Source of the DNA: Mycobacterium gastri
GTDB taxonomy: Bacteria; Actinomycetota; Actinomycetes; Mycobacteriales; Mycobacteriaceae
DNA: 64,000 nt
Direction: 5' to 3'
NCBI RefSeq assembly: GCF_002102175.1
Contig: NZ_LQOX01000109.1
Coordinates: 28,610-92,609, forward strand
Part shown: piece by piece, positions 10,587-19,252 of the stretch
Layout of the letters: every line of letters begins with the position of its first letter
Numbering within the stretch: the first letter of the stretch is position 1
Made by a program: the position numbers and the translations under genes
Notes under the pieces: model-generated
Database searches by the model: none
Told to the model about the DNA's origin: nothing
What the model saw: the letters and a program-made list of their open reading frames with translations, nothing else

Positions 10587-10783
10587 TCATCCCAGGTCAG
10601 CGGCGGAATCGCCGCGTGTTGGCTCATGGTATCCAGCATTGGGGCCCGCGCGTGCTCAGGCCGAGCAGATCTGATCCGTTGCCACCGAGCGGCTGCTCTG
10701 CCGGATCGGCCGCATCTCCACCTTGACCCGCCTGGCCCGCCGCGGAAGTCCGTTTTGTCAGAGGCGCTGTGTACCTTCCGGTT

Positions 10784-11104
10784 ATGAGTTCCAGGCAGAA
10801 TTCCAGGTCCGGGCATGGTGGCGGATTCGGTGCGTTGGCGGGGTTGCTGGCGTTGGCGTTCATCGTCACGTTCATCTGGTGGATTCTGGGTGCCATTGCC
10901 CTCGTCGGCCTTTTCTTCCTCGTGCGGGCCGTCGTGCTGCAGTTCCGCAAACAAGCCGACGCCAATGCCCGCCGTCACGCTGCCATCGCCGCTCGTGCCG
11001 ATCAGCAGCACCACTGGGTGTTGCACGGCGACGATCGCGGCATCTATGGGACCGAAGGCGCCGAAATCATGCATCAACTGCGGCGCATCGACAGTGCCCG
11101 ATGA
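10784..11104 (+). CDS. Small membrane protein of unknown function
   Basis: A 106-residue protein with a short Ser/Arg/Gly-rich N-terminus, two tightly spaced hydrophobic segments (about 19-55, A-L-A-F-I-V-T-F-I-W-W ... V-G-L-F-F-L-V) and a basic then polar C-terminal half with Q-Q-H-H-W. The ATG at 10784 is preferred to an upstream GTG at 10769. It is divergent from the cyclase gene. The family is not recognised. Confidence 0.6.
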   Translation: MSSRQNSRSGHGGGFGALAGLLALAFIVTFIWWILGAIALVGLFFLVRAVVLQFRKQADANARRHAAIAARADQQHHWVLHGDDRGIYGTEGAEIMHQLRRIDSAR

Positions 11105-11380
11105 CGGCTCGCTGTCAACGGGGGTATGCTCGCCCGATTCGCAGTCGCGCCGTTGCGTTCCAGAATGAAAAGATATTTCCTGACGGAGATTGAAAGTCGG
11201 ATATCTATCTCGAGCGGGTGCCCGAACGGTCCCGGCTTATGCCGCAATTCCCGTTGCTGTCAGCGCAAATGTCGCGCCTTAGCATAGGTGGTCAAACATC
11301 AGGCAACCGACGTTGGATCCGCCGAAAGTTTTCTTGGCACGCGGTACCACGGTTTGCGGGTGAGGCTGCATGATGAGCCC

Positions 11381-12082
11381 ATGGTGAAAGCGATAATTTT
11401 CGACGTGCAAGGGACGGCGACGGATTTTCATTCGACCGTCTGTGATGAGGCGCAGCGGATCAGCGCCGGCCGACACCCGGGTGTGGATTGGCCTGAGGTA
11501 GTCACGCGCTGGCGTGCCGCCTACTTCACCACGTTGAAGGCCGCTCCCAGCGAGCACGGCAAGTGGATATCGGTGCACTCGGTGTATCGGCGCTCTCTCG
11601 ACACGGTCCTCGACGAATCCGGAATCACCGATTTCTCCGCCGCCGAGCGTGACGAACTCACCCTGGCCTGGCAGCGCCTGAGGCCGTGGCCGGACACGGT
11701 GGCCGGACTGACCCGGCTGAAACGGGACTACACGCTAGCCACTCTGTCGAACGCCGACGTCAGTGCGGTGATCAACATCTCCAAACGGGCGGGTTTGCCA
11801 TGGGATGCGATCTTCGCCGCGGAGATGGTGGGGGCGTTCAAACCCGATCCGGCCGTCTATCACATGGCCGCGACCTACCTCGGACTCGAACCTGCCGAGA
11901 TCATGATGGTGGCAAGCCACAAGTACGACATCCGTGCCGCGGCCGAACTCGGGTTCCGCACCGCCTTTGTCGCCCGCCCGCTGGAATTCGGTCCCGGCGG
12001 TGACGCCGATGTGGCTTACGAAGACGGGTTCGACATCAACGCCGCCGATTTCCTCGACCTTGCCGACCAGCTCGGCTGCTGA
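11381..12082 (+). CDS. HAD-superfamily hydrolase, haloacid dehalogenase type II-like
   Basis: A 233-residue HAD hydrolase. Motif I is near the N-terminus, but reads F-D-V-Q-G-T: the nucleophile Asp is present while the second Asp typical of phosphatases is Gln. Motif II is in L-S-N-A-D, the Lys motif in F-K-P-D-P, and a type-II-like end is present (M-M-V-A-S-H-K-Y-D). The cap-domain length fits (S)-2-haloacid dehalogenases. Starting at ATG 11381 puts the nucleophile strand at the very N-terminus, as in the family; an upstream GTG at 11288 would add 31 unrelated residues. The substrate is not known. The 276 bases before it hold nothing I recognise. Confidence 0.82.
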   Translation: MVKAIIFDVQGTATDFHSTVCDEAQRISAGRHPGVDWPEVVTRWRAAYFTTLKAAPSEHGKWISVHSVYRRSLDTVLDESGITDFSAAERDELTLAWQRLRPWPDTVAGLTRLKRDYTLATLSNADVSAVINISKRAGLPWDAIFAAEMVGAFKPDPAVYHMAATYLGLEPAEIMMVASHKYDIRAAAELGFRTAFVARPLEFGPGGDADVAYEDGFDINAADFLDLADQLGC

Positions 12083-12296
12083 ACGTCCTTTCGCCGAAAG
12101 AAGCAATTTGGCAACGGTATTGGGCCCGTCCACTGTCGCACACCCGACTCGGCGACCAGCCGTAATTGATTGAGCAAACGAAAGGCCAACTTGGGCGGCA
12201 GCACACCGAATGGCGACCTGCCGTGGTCGCTGTCGCATCCCTCGCGATGTAGGAGGCGGATCCGGATACTGACCGAACGACTGCGCCGCGATGCCT

Positions 12297-12629
12297 TTAC
12301 AGCAGTTGGGCAAACGCGGTCACGACCATGAGCACCAGCACCGCCGTCCCGACGATGTAGACCTGGCGGCGGGCAGTGATTCGGGTCTGCCTCGGACGGC
12401 CCAGCGTTCGCTGCCGCTGCCAGGCGATCGCGTAGCCGCACGAGGCCGCAAGGGCGGCCAGGCCGGCCGGGATCAACCCCGCCGCTCCGTAGTGGCCGTG
12501 CAGATTCTTGAGCGTCAGCAACACCCCGTTGACCAGCAACGCGAACGACGTCCGGGTCCAGGCCAGCGTTGTCCGTTCCGCCTGCAGCCCGCGATCCGAT
12601 GTCCCGCTCGCCGCTGGCGGCCGGCTCAA
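12297..12629 (-). CDS. DUF202 membrane protein (Rv2273-like)
   Basis: A 110-residue protein with three hydrophobic segments and the DUF202 core [15 protein letters not shown]. It starts at a TTG overlapping the TGA of the partner gene (TTGA), which gives the 109-110 residue length of Rv2273. Both genes of the pair belong to DUF202 and are coupled; they may form a heteromeric membrane complex, function unknown. Confidence 0.82.
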   Translation of the reverse strand: MSRPPAASGTSDRGLQAERTTLAWTRTSFALLVNGVLLTLKNLHGHYGAAGLIPAGLAALAASCGYAIAWQRQRTLGRPRQTRITARRQVYIVGTAVLVLMVVTAFAQLL

Positions 12630-13015
12630 CCCCGGACCGCCTTGACGATCACCAAACCGAGCGCGACGATCCCGACCAGGGCCAGACCCACGGCAAGGTA
12701 TGCGGGCGTGGGGTGACGGGGCAACGGCAGGCCACGGCGCATGGCACGGTCGGCCTGCCGCCAGCGCAGCAGGCCCATGCCGCTGGTGAGGATTGCCAGT
12801 GCCGCGAGCGCCACACCCAGCATCCGGCGGGCGCCGGGGATCGCCAGCTCCGGGACGAGTTGCACCAGCGCGACCGCCGCGGCGAGCAGTCCCAGGGCGG
12901 TGCGCTGCCAAGCCAGGAACGTCCGCTCGTTGGCCAGGGTGAACCGGTAGTCGGGTTCGGTTTCGGCTGGGCTGTCCGCGCCTTGCGTGCCGGCGGGCGT
13001 GAGGTGATCGGCCAC
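12626..13015 (-). CDS. DUF202 membrane protein (Rv2272-like)
   Basis: A 129-residue protein: a polar N-terminus ([13 protein letters not shown]) as in Rv2272, then the DUF202 signature [14 protein letters not shown] and three membrane segments. The GTG at 13015 is preceded by GGGAG at a fitting distance; longer upstream readings have no homologous sequence. First of the two-gene unit. Confidence 0.85.
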   Translation of the reverse strand: MADHLTPAGTQGADSPAETEPDYRFTLANERTFLAWQRTALGLLAAAVALVQLVPELAIPGARRMLGVALAALAILTSGMGLLRWRQADRAMRRGLPLPRHPTPAYLAVGLALVGIVALGLVIVKAVRG

Positions 13016-13227
13016 GGGGCAACTCCCAGAGAAAGTCGGGGGACAGGCGCTCGACGTCGACCGAGTGTAGCCAGGGCCGGGCCGTGACGCGGTGAAATGC
13101 TCTGCTGAGAAACGACTGCGATCCGGTGGTCGCCCGGTCCGATCGCCGGTGCGCCTGCGCCGAAATATCTTCGGCCCGCATTTAGTTGCCCTAAGCACCT
13201 GACCAGCGGTTTCGGCTTCGTGTCGGT

Positions 13228-13744
13228 TTGCCGAACTGGGCACCCATCGCCTGGCCCGCCGCTACTCTGTCAATGTTCCGGAGCTGCTTGGCCTGTAATA
13301 GGCCGGTATCGGAGGGCTGCCAGCATGCGGCAGCCGAGACACCACGGCGCGGGCGGACGGCGGTCTATGCGCGGGTATCCTCAGCGGACCAGAAATCCGA
13401 TCTGGATCGACAGGTGGCGCGCGTGACCGCGTGGGCCACCACCCAGCAGATACCGGTCGACATGGTCGTCACCGATGTCGGCTCCGCGCTGAACGGGCAC
13501 CGCCGAGAGTTTTTCGCACTGCTGGGTGATCTGGCGGTGACGCGGATCGTGGTGGAGCACCGGGATCGGTTCTGCCGGTTCGGCTCTGCGTATGTTGAAG
13601 CCGCACTTGCTGCCCAGGGTCGTGTGCTGGTGGTGGTTGACTCGGCCGAGGTCGACGGTGACGTCGTGCGCGATATGACCGATCCTGACGTCGATGTGGG
13701 CGCGGCTCTACGGCAAACGCGCGCTGCACAGCACCGCGAATTGA
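13228..13744 (+). pseudogene. IS607-family serine recombinase, frameshifted relic
   Basis: From about 13350 the frame encodes the IS607 resolvase core: V-Y-A-R-V-S-S (catalytic Ser), D-L-D-R-Q-V-A-R, V-V-E-H-R-D-R-F-x-R-F-G and E-A-A-L-A-A-Q-G-R. After V-R-D-M-T-D the reading slips; in the next frame the expected continuation L-T-S-M-W-A-R-L-Y-G-K-R-A is found, ending at TGA 13742-13744. A one-base deletion near 13685 explains this. The N-terminal HTH of IS607 resolvases is not visible, and no tnpB follows. This is a dead remnant of an IS607-type element. Confidence 0.8.
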
Positions 13745-13809
13745 CGTAACGTAAATAACGACTCTGAATTCAGGTCTTCGCCGGACCTGAATTCAGCTAC
13801 GATGAAGTT

Positions 13810-14091
13810 ATGCGCGTCATACCGGTGACTCAAGTCAAGGCCAAAATCAACGAGTACGTCGACGCGGTTCGTGACACCCGCGATCAGATCACGATTACCA
13901 AGAACGGGGCCCCGGCCGCGGTGCTGATCGGTGTCGACGAGTGGGAATCCATTCAGGCGACCTTGCACTGGCTGTCGCAGCCGGGCGTGGCCGAGTCGGT
14001 GCAACAGTCCGAGGCGGACATCGCCGCCGGCCGGACTTACGGCGAAGATGAGATCCGAGCCGAGTATCAGGTGCCTCGGCGGCCGCACTGA
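13810..14091 (+). CDS. relF: Antitoxin, RelB/YefM family (RelF-like)
   Basis: A 93-residue Phd/YefM-type antitoxin. The N-terminal DNA-binding region reads V-T-Q-V-K-A-K-I-N-E-Y-V-D-A-V, then I-T-I-T-K-N-G-x-P-A-A-V-L-I. The C-terminal tail (G-R-T-Y-G-E-D-E-I-R-A-E-Y, P-R-R-P-H) matches RelF (Rv2865) closely and should wrap the toxin. One base separates it from the toxin gene, so they form one operon, probably autorepressed. It lies 65 bases after the IS607 relic, away from its M. tuberculosis context, which suggests transfer. Confidence 0.88.
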   Translation: MRVIPVTQVKAKINEYVDAVRDTRDQITITKNGAPAAVLIGVDEWESIQATLHWLSQPGVAESVQQSEADIAAGRTYGEDEIRAEYQVPRRPH

Positions 14092-14092
14092 G

Positions 14093-14374
14093 GTGGCCAA
14101 CTCCGATGACATCTACACGACCCGATTCACGGCCACAGGCAAGCGTGACCTCGACAAGTTACCGCCGCGGATCCGCGCGGCGGTCATCGAATTCGCGTTT
14201 GGCGACCTGGCGCGCGAACCGCGCCGCGTCGGCAAGCCGCTCGGGCGCGACCTGGCTGGCCATCACAGTGCCCGACGTGGCCCCTACCGACTTCTCTACC
14301 GCATCGATGACGAGGTCCAGACGATCTGGGTCCATCGCGTCGACCATCGCTCCGATGTTTATCGGCACCCGTGA
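14093..14374 (+). CDS. relG: mRNA interferase toxin, RelE family (RelG-like)
   Basis: A 93-residue RelE/ParE-fold toxin: T-A-x-G-K-R-D-L-D-K-L-P-P-R-I, then G-K-P-L-G-R-D-L-A-G, S-A-R-R-G-P-Y-R-L-L-Y-R-I-D and V-H-R-V-D-H-R-S-D-V-Y at the end, as in RelG (Rv2866). RelE toxins cut mRNA on the ribosome. The GTG at 14093 follows the antitoxin stop by one base. All regions are present, so the pair looks intact. Confidence 0.88.
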   Translation: MANSDDIYTTRFTATGKRDLDKLPPRIRAAVIEFAFGDLAREPRRVGKPLGRDLAGHHSARRGPYRLLYRIDDEVQTIWVHRVDHRSDVYRHP

Positions 14375-14419
14375 AGGGCTCTAGGACGTCAACTGATCAA
14401 ATCGTCACGGTGACTGCGC

Positions 14420-14640
14420 CACATCCGGAGCAACAACAATCTTCGTCTGGCACCACATCGGCAACCTACCGGCACGCAAAATCGCACGTGTGCTTCACCC
14501 AGGTGGACGTTTCCTCATCGCCGGCAGCTTCTCGGAGCGGCTTCACCCGCGCGGCCTATTACGACTATCTGCCAACCAGCCGCCAGATCGAGAGGCAGCT
14601 CTGTCCTGCGCTCTCGTGGACCCAGCGGGTGCACTGCGCA
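14420..14640 (+). pseudogene. Possible methyltransferase fragment
   Basis: One frame reads F-V-W-H-H-I-G-N-L followed by R-V-L-H-P-G-G-R-F-L-I-A-G, which matches motif III of SAM-dependent methyltransferases (R-x-L-x-P-G-G). The continuation switches frame (A-A-Y-Y-D-Y-L-P-T). No start or upstream SAM motif is present. Most of the gap between relG and lppN is therefore probably debris from a decayed gene. Confidence 0.35.
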
Positions 14641-14679
14641 CAACATCCGTGTCCTCGACCGGATCGCGTCGGGAGCGCG

Positions 14680-15207
14680 TCAGTGACGCGCGGATCCGGT
14701 CAGCAGCTGACCGTTCGGCGCTTGCAGTAGGCAGATGACGGTGCTCGGGGTGGGATTGGCCCCGGTTCTGTCTTGGTTGGAGTCGATTAGGTATGTCACG
14801 GAATATGCGCCGCTGTCTACCGATTGCCCGGTGTAAGAACCGATCCCGGCCGCGCACTCTCGATTCGTGACAGTGCTGATCGCGTTGTCGACCGCCACCG
14901 GTGCGCGCAGATACACCTCGGCCAAATGCGGTGTCCCACAGTCGACTACGGTGACGGTGATCCGGCTGAGGTCGGCCGGTGGCAGGTCGGCCACGCATTC
15001 GCCGACCTGCAGGGTAATCCATTTCTCGGTGCGTGGGCCTGCCGGGGTGGGTGGTGTGCTGGTGCGCCCGGCCGCCGTTGCCGGCTTACTGCCGGCCGGG
15101 CTGGTACCGGCCTGGACGCTGTTGGTGGCACAGCCCGCCAACAGTGCGGCCGCCAACAGTGCGGCCGCCGACAAGCCGCGCACCAGGCGACGGATTTTTT
15201 GCCTCAT
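14680..15207 (-). CDS. lppN: Lipoprotein LppN
   Basis: A 175-residue exported lipoprotein. The signal peptide has a basic start (R-Q-K-I-R-R) and lipobox L-L-A-G-C. A Thr/Pro-rich linker is followed by a folded domain with [23 protein letters not shown] and Y-T-G-Q-S-V-D, ending [10 protein letters not shown]. This is nearly the sequence of LppN (Rv2270). Function is unknown; it should be anchored on the outer face of the membrane. In M. tuberculosis the next genes towards cyp124 are Rv2269c/cyp128/stf3; here they are absent. Confidence 0.9.
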   Translation of the reverse strand: MRQKIRRLVRGLSAAALLAAALLAGCATNSVQAGTSPAGSKPATAAGRTSTPPTPAGPRTEKWITLQVGECVADLPPADLSRITVTVVDCGTPHLAEVYLRAPVAVDNAISTVTNRECAAGIGSYTGQSVDSGAYSVTYLIDSNQDRTGANPTPSTVICLLQAPNGQLLTGSARH

Positions 15208-15220
15208 CGCAGCGGGATTC

Positions 15221-15406
15221 TCAGCATCGGGACCTCGGTGCGAAAGCGTACTCGCCTAAGTCGCGGCTTCGGCGAAGGTAACGGGTGTGGTGTTGGTCAA
15301 TGCGGGGAGCGTCCCAGTCGTGGCGGACCTCGTCGTGGAAGTGGTCGAGGACCAGCTGCTGCCGGGCAGCCAGCACGTCGGCGGCGGGGAGTGCGTGAAT
15401 GGGCAT
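15221..15406 (-). pseudogene. Truncated SnoaL/NTF2-like fragment
   Basis: An ATG at 15406 opens M-P-I-H-A-L-P-A-A-D-V-L ... V-L-D-H-F-H-D-E-V-x-x-D-W-D, the first ~30 residues of a mycobacterial SnoaL-like (NTF2-fold) protein as I recall it. After D-W-D the homology ends and the frame closes within 30 residues. It is a short truncated piece, next to the lppN start and the methyltransferase. Confidence 0.4.
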
Positions 15407-15499
15407 GCTTGAGAGTAAAACGCGGGAGCCGGCGCGATCGAGTGATTGCATCCGCCGCCGCAGCGGGTCGCCCACCCTCCGAGAGGTTTTCCGGGCACA

Positions 15500-16126
15500 A
15501 TGATCGCCGTGCGGCTGCCTTCGCCACCGGCTCTCGTGGACGTGCTGAACGTCGTGCGGCCGTCGGCCAGATTGCGCGGACAGGCCGAAGCGCTCGCAAG
15601 CTACCTCGGCGAGGGGGACAGCGTCCTCGACGTCGGGTGCGGAACCGGCCATCTGTCGGCGTATCTGCAGCAGATGTACGGGGTGGACGCCAGCGGCGTG
15701 GATGTGGCGGACTTCCGCCGGGCCCCGGTGCCGTTCCGGCTGTTCGATGGCACCTCGATTCCGTCGCCGGGCAATGCATTTGACCACGTTGTACTCAGCG
15801 AGGTGCTGCATCACAGCCATGATCCGGCGGCCTTGGTGAAAGAGTGTCATCGAGTCGCACGTCGTAGCGTCATGGTGTTCGAGGACATGCCGGACGGCCG
15901 ACTCGGCAAGCTGATCCTTCGCGCCCACGTGGAGGTGTTCGCGCGGTACTACCGCTACCCATTCCCGCCGGCTGACATCGCCGCTTATCGGTTAGCACTG
16001 AACTGGTTGGGCCAGAACGCATCTCGCGTGACGCGATTCCTGCAGCCGCCCGAATGGCTGAGCATATACCCGCGGGTGCTGTTCGTGTATTCGCTCAAGC
16101 CACCGTCAGCGTCTCGGTGGACATGA
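15500..16126 (+). CDS. Class I SAM-dependent methyltransferase
   Basis: A 208-residue protein with SAM motif I V-L-D-V-G-C-G-T-G-H at about 43-52, an acidic strand-2 end (V-D-V-A-D), and V-V-L-S-E-V-L-H-H-S-H-D as motif II, typical of the UbiE/Methyltransf_11 group. The ATG at 15500 is chosen; it gives the family-like start. Its 3' end overlaps the convergent amine oxidase gene by 32 bases. The substrate is unknown. With the amine oxidase it fills the slot held by the sulfomenaquinone genes in M. tuberculosis. Confidence 0.8.
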   Translation: MIAVRLPSPPALVDVLNVVRPSARLRGQAEALASYLGEGDSVLDVGCGTGHLSAYLQQMYGVDASGVDVADFRRAPVPFRLFDGTSIPSPGNAFDHVVLSEVLHHSHDPAALVKECHRVARRSVMVFEDMPDGRLGKLILRAHVEVFARYYRYPFPPADIAAYRLALNWLGQNASRVTRFLQPPEWLSIYPRVLFVYSLKPPSASRWT

Positions 16127-17459
16127 CTTCGCTGGCGGCCCGCTCACCGGAGCGAATCGCGCCGTCGATCCAGCCGCACATGGTGGCCGATGTCTCGGTG
16201 CCCGCCCAGTGAATGCGGCCGCACGGCCTGCGCAGCGCATGCCCGAACTGGGTGAGCACACCCGGGGGTGCGTGGCTTATCATCCCACCCCCGGAATAAC
16301 GCTCACGGCTCCAGTTCTGCTCGACGTAGTCCACCGGCCTGCCGGCCTTGGCGCCGAACCGGTCCACCAGGGCGTCGAGCACCGCCTGGCGGCGGCCGGC
16401 CTCGTCAAGACGCTCGTATTGCCGCGCGGTCGGGCCCTCGATGACCACAACCAGCACGCCGGGGGTGCCGGTGTCGGGGCAGCCGTCGATGGTGACCGTC
16501 GCCAGCGATCCCGGCGCGGCACTTTGGCCGGAGAGGCCGCCGACGCGCCAGAACGGCTCGTCGTAGACGATCGAGATCTTGACGATCGCACCGCTGGGCA
16601 TCCGCTGATGCAGAAACGACCGATCAGTGGGAAGCATTGGCTCATAGACGATTTGGCTGGCGATGGCCAGCGGCACCGCGACGATGGCCCGACCGGCCCG
16701 CACCGTTAGACCGTCCGCTTGCACGGTGACGCCGTCGGAGTCCTGGCTGATGGACCGCACCGGCCGGGACAACGTGATCGCGTCATCCAGCTCGGCGGCC
16801 ATCGGCCGGTAGATGGCACCCATACCTCCCGCCGGCCGGGAGTCTTGCGAGCCGCCCTCGCCACCCAGTACGAAACCGGGCCCACCACCCGATGCCATCT
16901 GAAAGAGAACGAACAGCATGGACACCTCGGAAGCGTCCGAGGTGTAGGTGCCGGCGATGGCGGTTTCCAGCAGGTCGTGGGCCGCCTTGGACATGACGTA
17001 ATTGCGCAGCCACTGGGCCAGCGTCATGCGATCCCACTTGGCGGCCTTCTTGGCTTCCCATGGCGACTCGAGCGGGATCGTCTTGCACATCTGGCCGATT
17101 TCGAACATGGCGGCGCCCAGATTCAACGATGCCCACGGGCTCATAGTCCACGGGACCGTGCCCTGATAGCGGTGCTGTTTGCCGTCGACCACCATCATGG
17201 CTTCGCCGCCGGTGTACTGCTTGAAGGCCGAGACCCCGAATTCGTGCATCAGCGCATAGATTCGGTCTTGAGTCGGCCCGATCCAGGCGCCGCCCTTGTC
17301 GATCCAGGATCCGTCGTCACGCTCGACGGTGAAGGTCCGGCCGCCAACCCGGTCCCGCGCCTCCAGCAATGTGACGGAACGTCCGGCCTGTTTGAGCCGA
17401 AGCGCAGCCGTCAGACCGGCGAATCCGGCACCCACCACGCAGACATCGACGTCGGCCAT
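16095..17459 (-). CDS. FAD-dependent amine oxidase (AofH-like)
   Basis: A 454-residue flavin monoamine oxidase. The dinucleotide motif is at the extreme N-terminus (V-V-G-A-G-F-A-G-L), then L-E-A-R-D-R-V-G-G-R and K-G-G-A-W-I-G-P-T-Q, as in MAO and putrescine oxidases. The C-terminal FAD site is G-R-I-H-W-A-G-T-E-T-S. It starts 1 base after the cyp124 stop codon, so the two are co-transcribed and perhaps act on related substrates, though nothing in the sequence gives the amine. Resembles Rv3170 (aofH) by family. Confidence 0.85.
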   Translation of the reverse strand: MADVDVCVVGAGFAGLTAALRLKQAGRSVTLLEARDRVGGRTFTVERDDGSWIDKGGAWIGPTQDRIYALMHEFGVSAFKQYTGGEAMMVVDGKQHRYQGTVPWTMSPWASLNLGAAMFEIGQMCKTIPLESPWEAKKAAKWDRMTLAQWLRNYVMSKAAHDLLETAIAGTYTSDASEVSMLFVLFQMASGGGPGFVLGGEGGSQDSRPAGGMGAIYRPMAAELDDAITLSRPVRSISQDSDGVTVQADGLTVRAGRAIVAVPLAIASQIVYEPMLPTDRSFLHQRMPSGAIVKISIVYDEPFWRVGGLSGQSAAPGSLATVTIDGCPDTGTPGVLVVVIEGPTARQYERLDEAGRRQAVLDALVDRFGAKAGRPVDYVEQNWSRERYSGGGMISHAPPGVLTQFGHALRRPCGRIHWAGTETSATMCGWIDGAIRSGERAASEVMSTETLTVA

Positions 17460-17460
17460 C

Positions 17461-18762
17461 TCAATGACCCCAGGCCACCGGCAGGCGTTTGATGCCGTGA
17501 ATGAACTGCGACAGCAACCGGGCCGGCTCCTCGGTCACGACGACGTCGGGCATCTGCCGGCGCAACTCGTCGAACACCACCCGGATCTCGCGGCGAGCCA
17601 GGTTGGCGCCCAGGCAGAAATGCGCGCCGCCACCGCCGAAGCCCAAGTGCGGGTTGGGGTCGCGCGACACGTCGAACCGCCACGGATCGGCAAACTTCGA
17701 CTCATCCCGGTTGGCCGAGCAATACCACAGCGAGACCTTGTCGCCGGCGGCCATCGTGACGCCTCTGAGTTCGACGTCTTCGCTCAGGGTGCGGCGCATG
17801 TAGACCACCGGAGAGGCCCAGCGCACAATCTCCTCGACCGCGGTATGCGCCAGCCCGTCGTAGTTCGACCACCATCGTTGTCGTTCCTCCGGATAGCGCG
17901 ACAGCGCGAGCACGCCGTGGCTGATCGCGTTGCGGGTGGTCTCGTTGCCGGCCACCACCAGCAGGATGAAAAACATCGCGATCTCCGACGACGACAGCCG
18001 CTCGCCGTCGACCTCGGCTTCGACCAGGCTCGTGGTCAGATCGTTGTGGTGGTTGACGCGGCGGTCATCGGCCAGCGCGCTGGCATAGGCGCCGATGTCC
18101 ATCGAAACGTGAAGAAACTCTTCGAAATCCGTGGTCAGATCCGGGTCGCCGAACCCGAGAATCACATTGGTCCAATGGAATATCCGATGGTGGTCCTCTT
18201 CGGGAATCCCCATCATGTCGCAGATGATCTGCAACGGCAGCGGCCCGGCCAGCTCGCTGACCAGGTCCGCTTGGCCGTCGGGATGGTTGGTGATCATCGC
18301 CGCGACCAGCCGCCGCGCACGGTCGCGTACCGACGCCTCGATGCGGGCCACCACCTTGGGCGTGAACGCCCTGCTGACGATGGAGCGCAGCCGCTGGTGC
18401 CGGGGATCGTCGAGCACGATCATCGAGCCGAAGTACTCCGCCAATTCCGGCGTCTGGTCGTTGATCGTGATGTTGGGCGAGGAATGGAAGACCTCCGGAT
18501 GGCGGCTGGCGAAGAAGACGTCGTCGTGGCGGGTCAGTGCCCAATGTCCGGCGCCACCGGTGAATCCCGGCAATTCGAGCGCCGGCCAGAACGAGACCGG
18601 GGCTTCCCGCCGCAAGGTGGCGAAGGCGCCGTCGCGAAAGTCGTCGTCGCGGCCCCAGAATTCCAGCGAACCCAGGTCGATCTCGGACAGCGGAACCTCC
18701 GGCGGCGGCGTCCCGTTGGCCCGGGGCAGCAGGCCCGCATTGCGGTCAGTCTTGAGGTCCAC
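17461..18762 (-). CDS. cyp124: Cytochrome P450 124, methyl-branched lipid omega-hydroxylase
   Basis: A 433-residue soluble P450, very close to M. tuberculosis CYP124 (Rv2266), which hydroxylates the terminal methyl of branched lipids and sterol side chains. Visible: P-E-V-P conserved N-terminal segment, I-helix V-V-A-G-N-E-T-T-R-N, E-E-I-V-R-W ExxR region, and the haem loop F-G-G-G-G-A-H-F-C-L-G. The GTG at 18762 has AGGAGGAG directly upstream and fits the H37Rv protein length; an ATG at 18804 would add 14 unrelated residues. An amine oxidase gene follows in the operon. Confidence 0.95.
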   Translation of the reverse strand: MDLKTDRNAGLLPRANGTPPPEVPLSEIDLGSLEFWGRDDDFRDGAFATLRREAPVSFWPALELPGFTGGAGHWALTRHDDVFFASRHPEVFHSSPNITINDQTPELAEYFGSMIVLDDPRHQRLRSIVSRAFTPKVVARIEASVRDRARRLVAAMITNHPDGQADLVSELAGPLPLQIICDMMGIPEEDHHRIFHWTNVILGFGDPDLTTDFEEFLHVSMDIGAYASALADDRRVNHHNDLTTSLVEAEVDGERLSSSEIAMFFILLVVAGNETTRNAISHGVLALSRYPEERQRWWSNYDGLAHTAVEEIVRWASPVVYMRRTLSEDVELRGVTMAAGDKVSLWYCSANRDESKFADPWRFDVSRDPNPHLGFGGGGAHFCLGANLARREIRVVFDELRRQMPDVVVTEEPARLLSQFIHGIKRLPVAWGH

Positions 18763-18850
18763 CGTGCTCCTCCTGTGTCCCGCTTCGTCCTTGAAGGGTG
18801 ACATTGGCGAGCTTAAACCGCCAGCGGTCGAGTTAGTGGACCCGGCAATG

Positions 18851-19249
18851 TCAATGCGTGCAGACCGTGTGTCCCGGGGCGCCCGTCGCCGTCTGCTGCG
18901 TCACCACGTTGCCGTCGAGCAGAATTCTGCAGGTGACGCTTCCCGGGCCCTGTGCACTGAGCACGAACACCTGAGCGCCGAAGGCGGTGAACTGGGTCGA
19001 CCATGGCAGGCCCACATTGACCGCACGCTTCTGACCGGTGTCGGTTTGGTACGAGATGTACTCGGCGACACCGCTGCCGCTCACCTCGTAGCGGACCTGC
19101 GGTAGCTGAGGAAGTGGATCGGCGTTCGCCAGACCACACGTGGCCGTGAAGCCGATGCCGAGAGCGCACACCGCCGCGGGTCCGCTCAGGCGTTTGAGGT
19201 GACGTAGCTTGGCTGCCGATCGACTGGTCATGGTTGTCCATCGTGTCAT
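18851..19249 (-). CDS. Secreted MmpS-like protein
   Basis: A 132-residue protein. A cleavable-looking signal peptide (V-C-A-L-G-I-G-F-T-A-T-C-G-L-A-N-A-D) is followed by a domain with V-x-Y-E-V-S-G-S-G-V-A-x-Y-I-S-Y, N-V-G-L-P-W-S, and a paired-Cys end (V-T-C-R-I ... H-T-V-C-T-H), the extracellular domain of MmpS proteins that work with MmpL transporters. There is no mmpL gene here, and the N-terminal helix looks cleavable rather than an anchor. It follows the MFS gene stop directly, so the two are likely one transcript. Confidence 0.78.
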   Translation of the reverse strand: MTRWTTMTSRSAAKLRHLKRLSGPAAVCALGIGFTATCGLANADPLPQLPQVRYEVSGSGVAEYISYQTDTGQKRAVNVGLPWSTQFTAFGAQVFVLSAQGPGSVTCRILLDGNVVTQQTATGAPGHTVCTH

Positions 19250-19252
19250 CAC

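Noticed and set aside
10577..11077. Minus-strand frame opposite the small membrane protein
   Set aside because: No ribosome site or homology; the plus strand has proper membrane segments.
17296..18801. 501-codon plus-strand frame over cyp124
   Set aside because: Shadow of the P450 gene, which is certain from its motifs.
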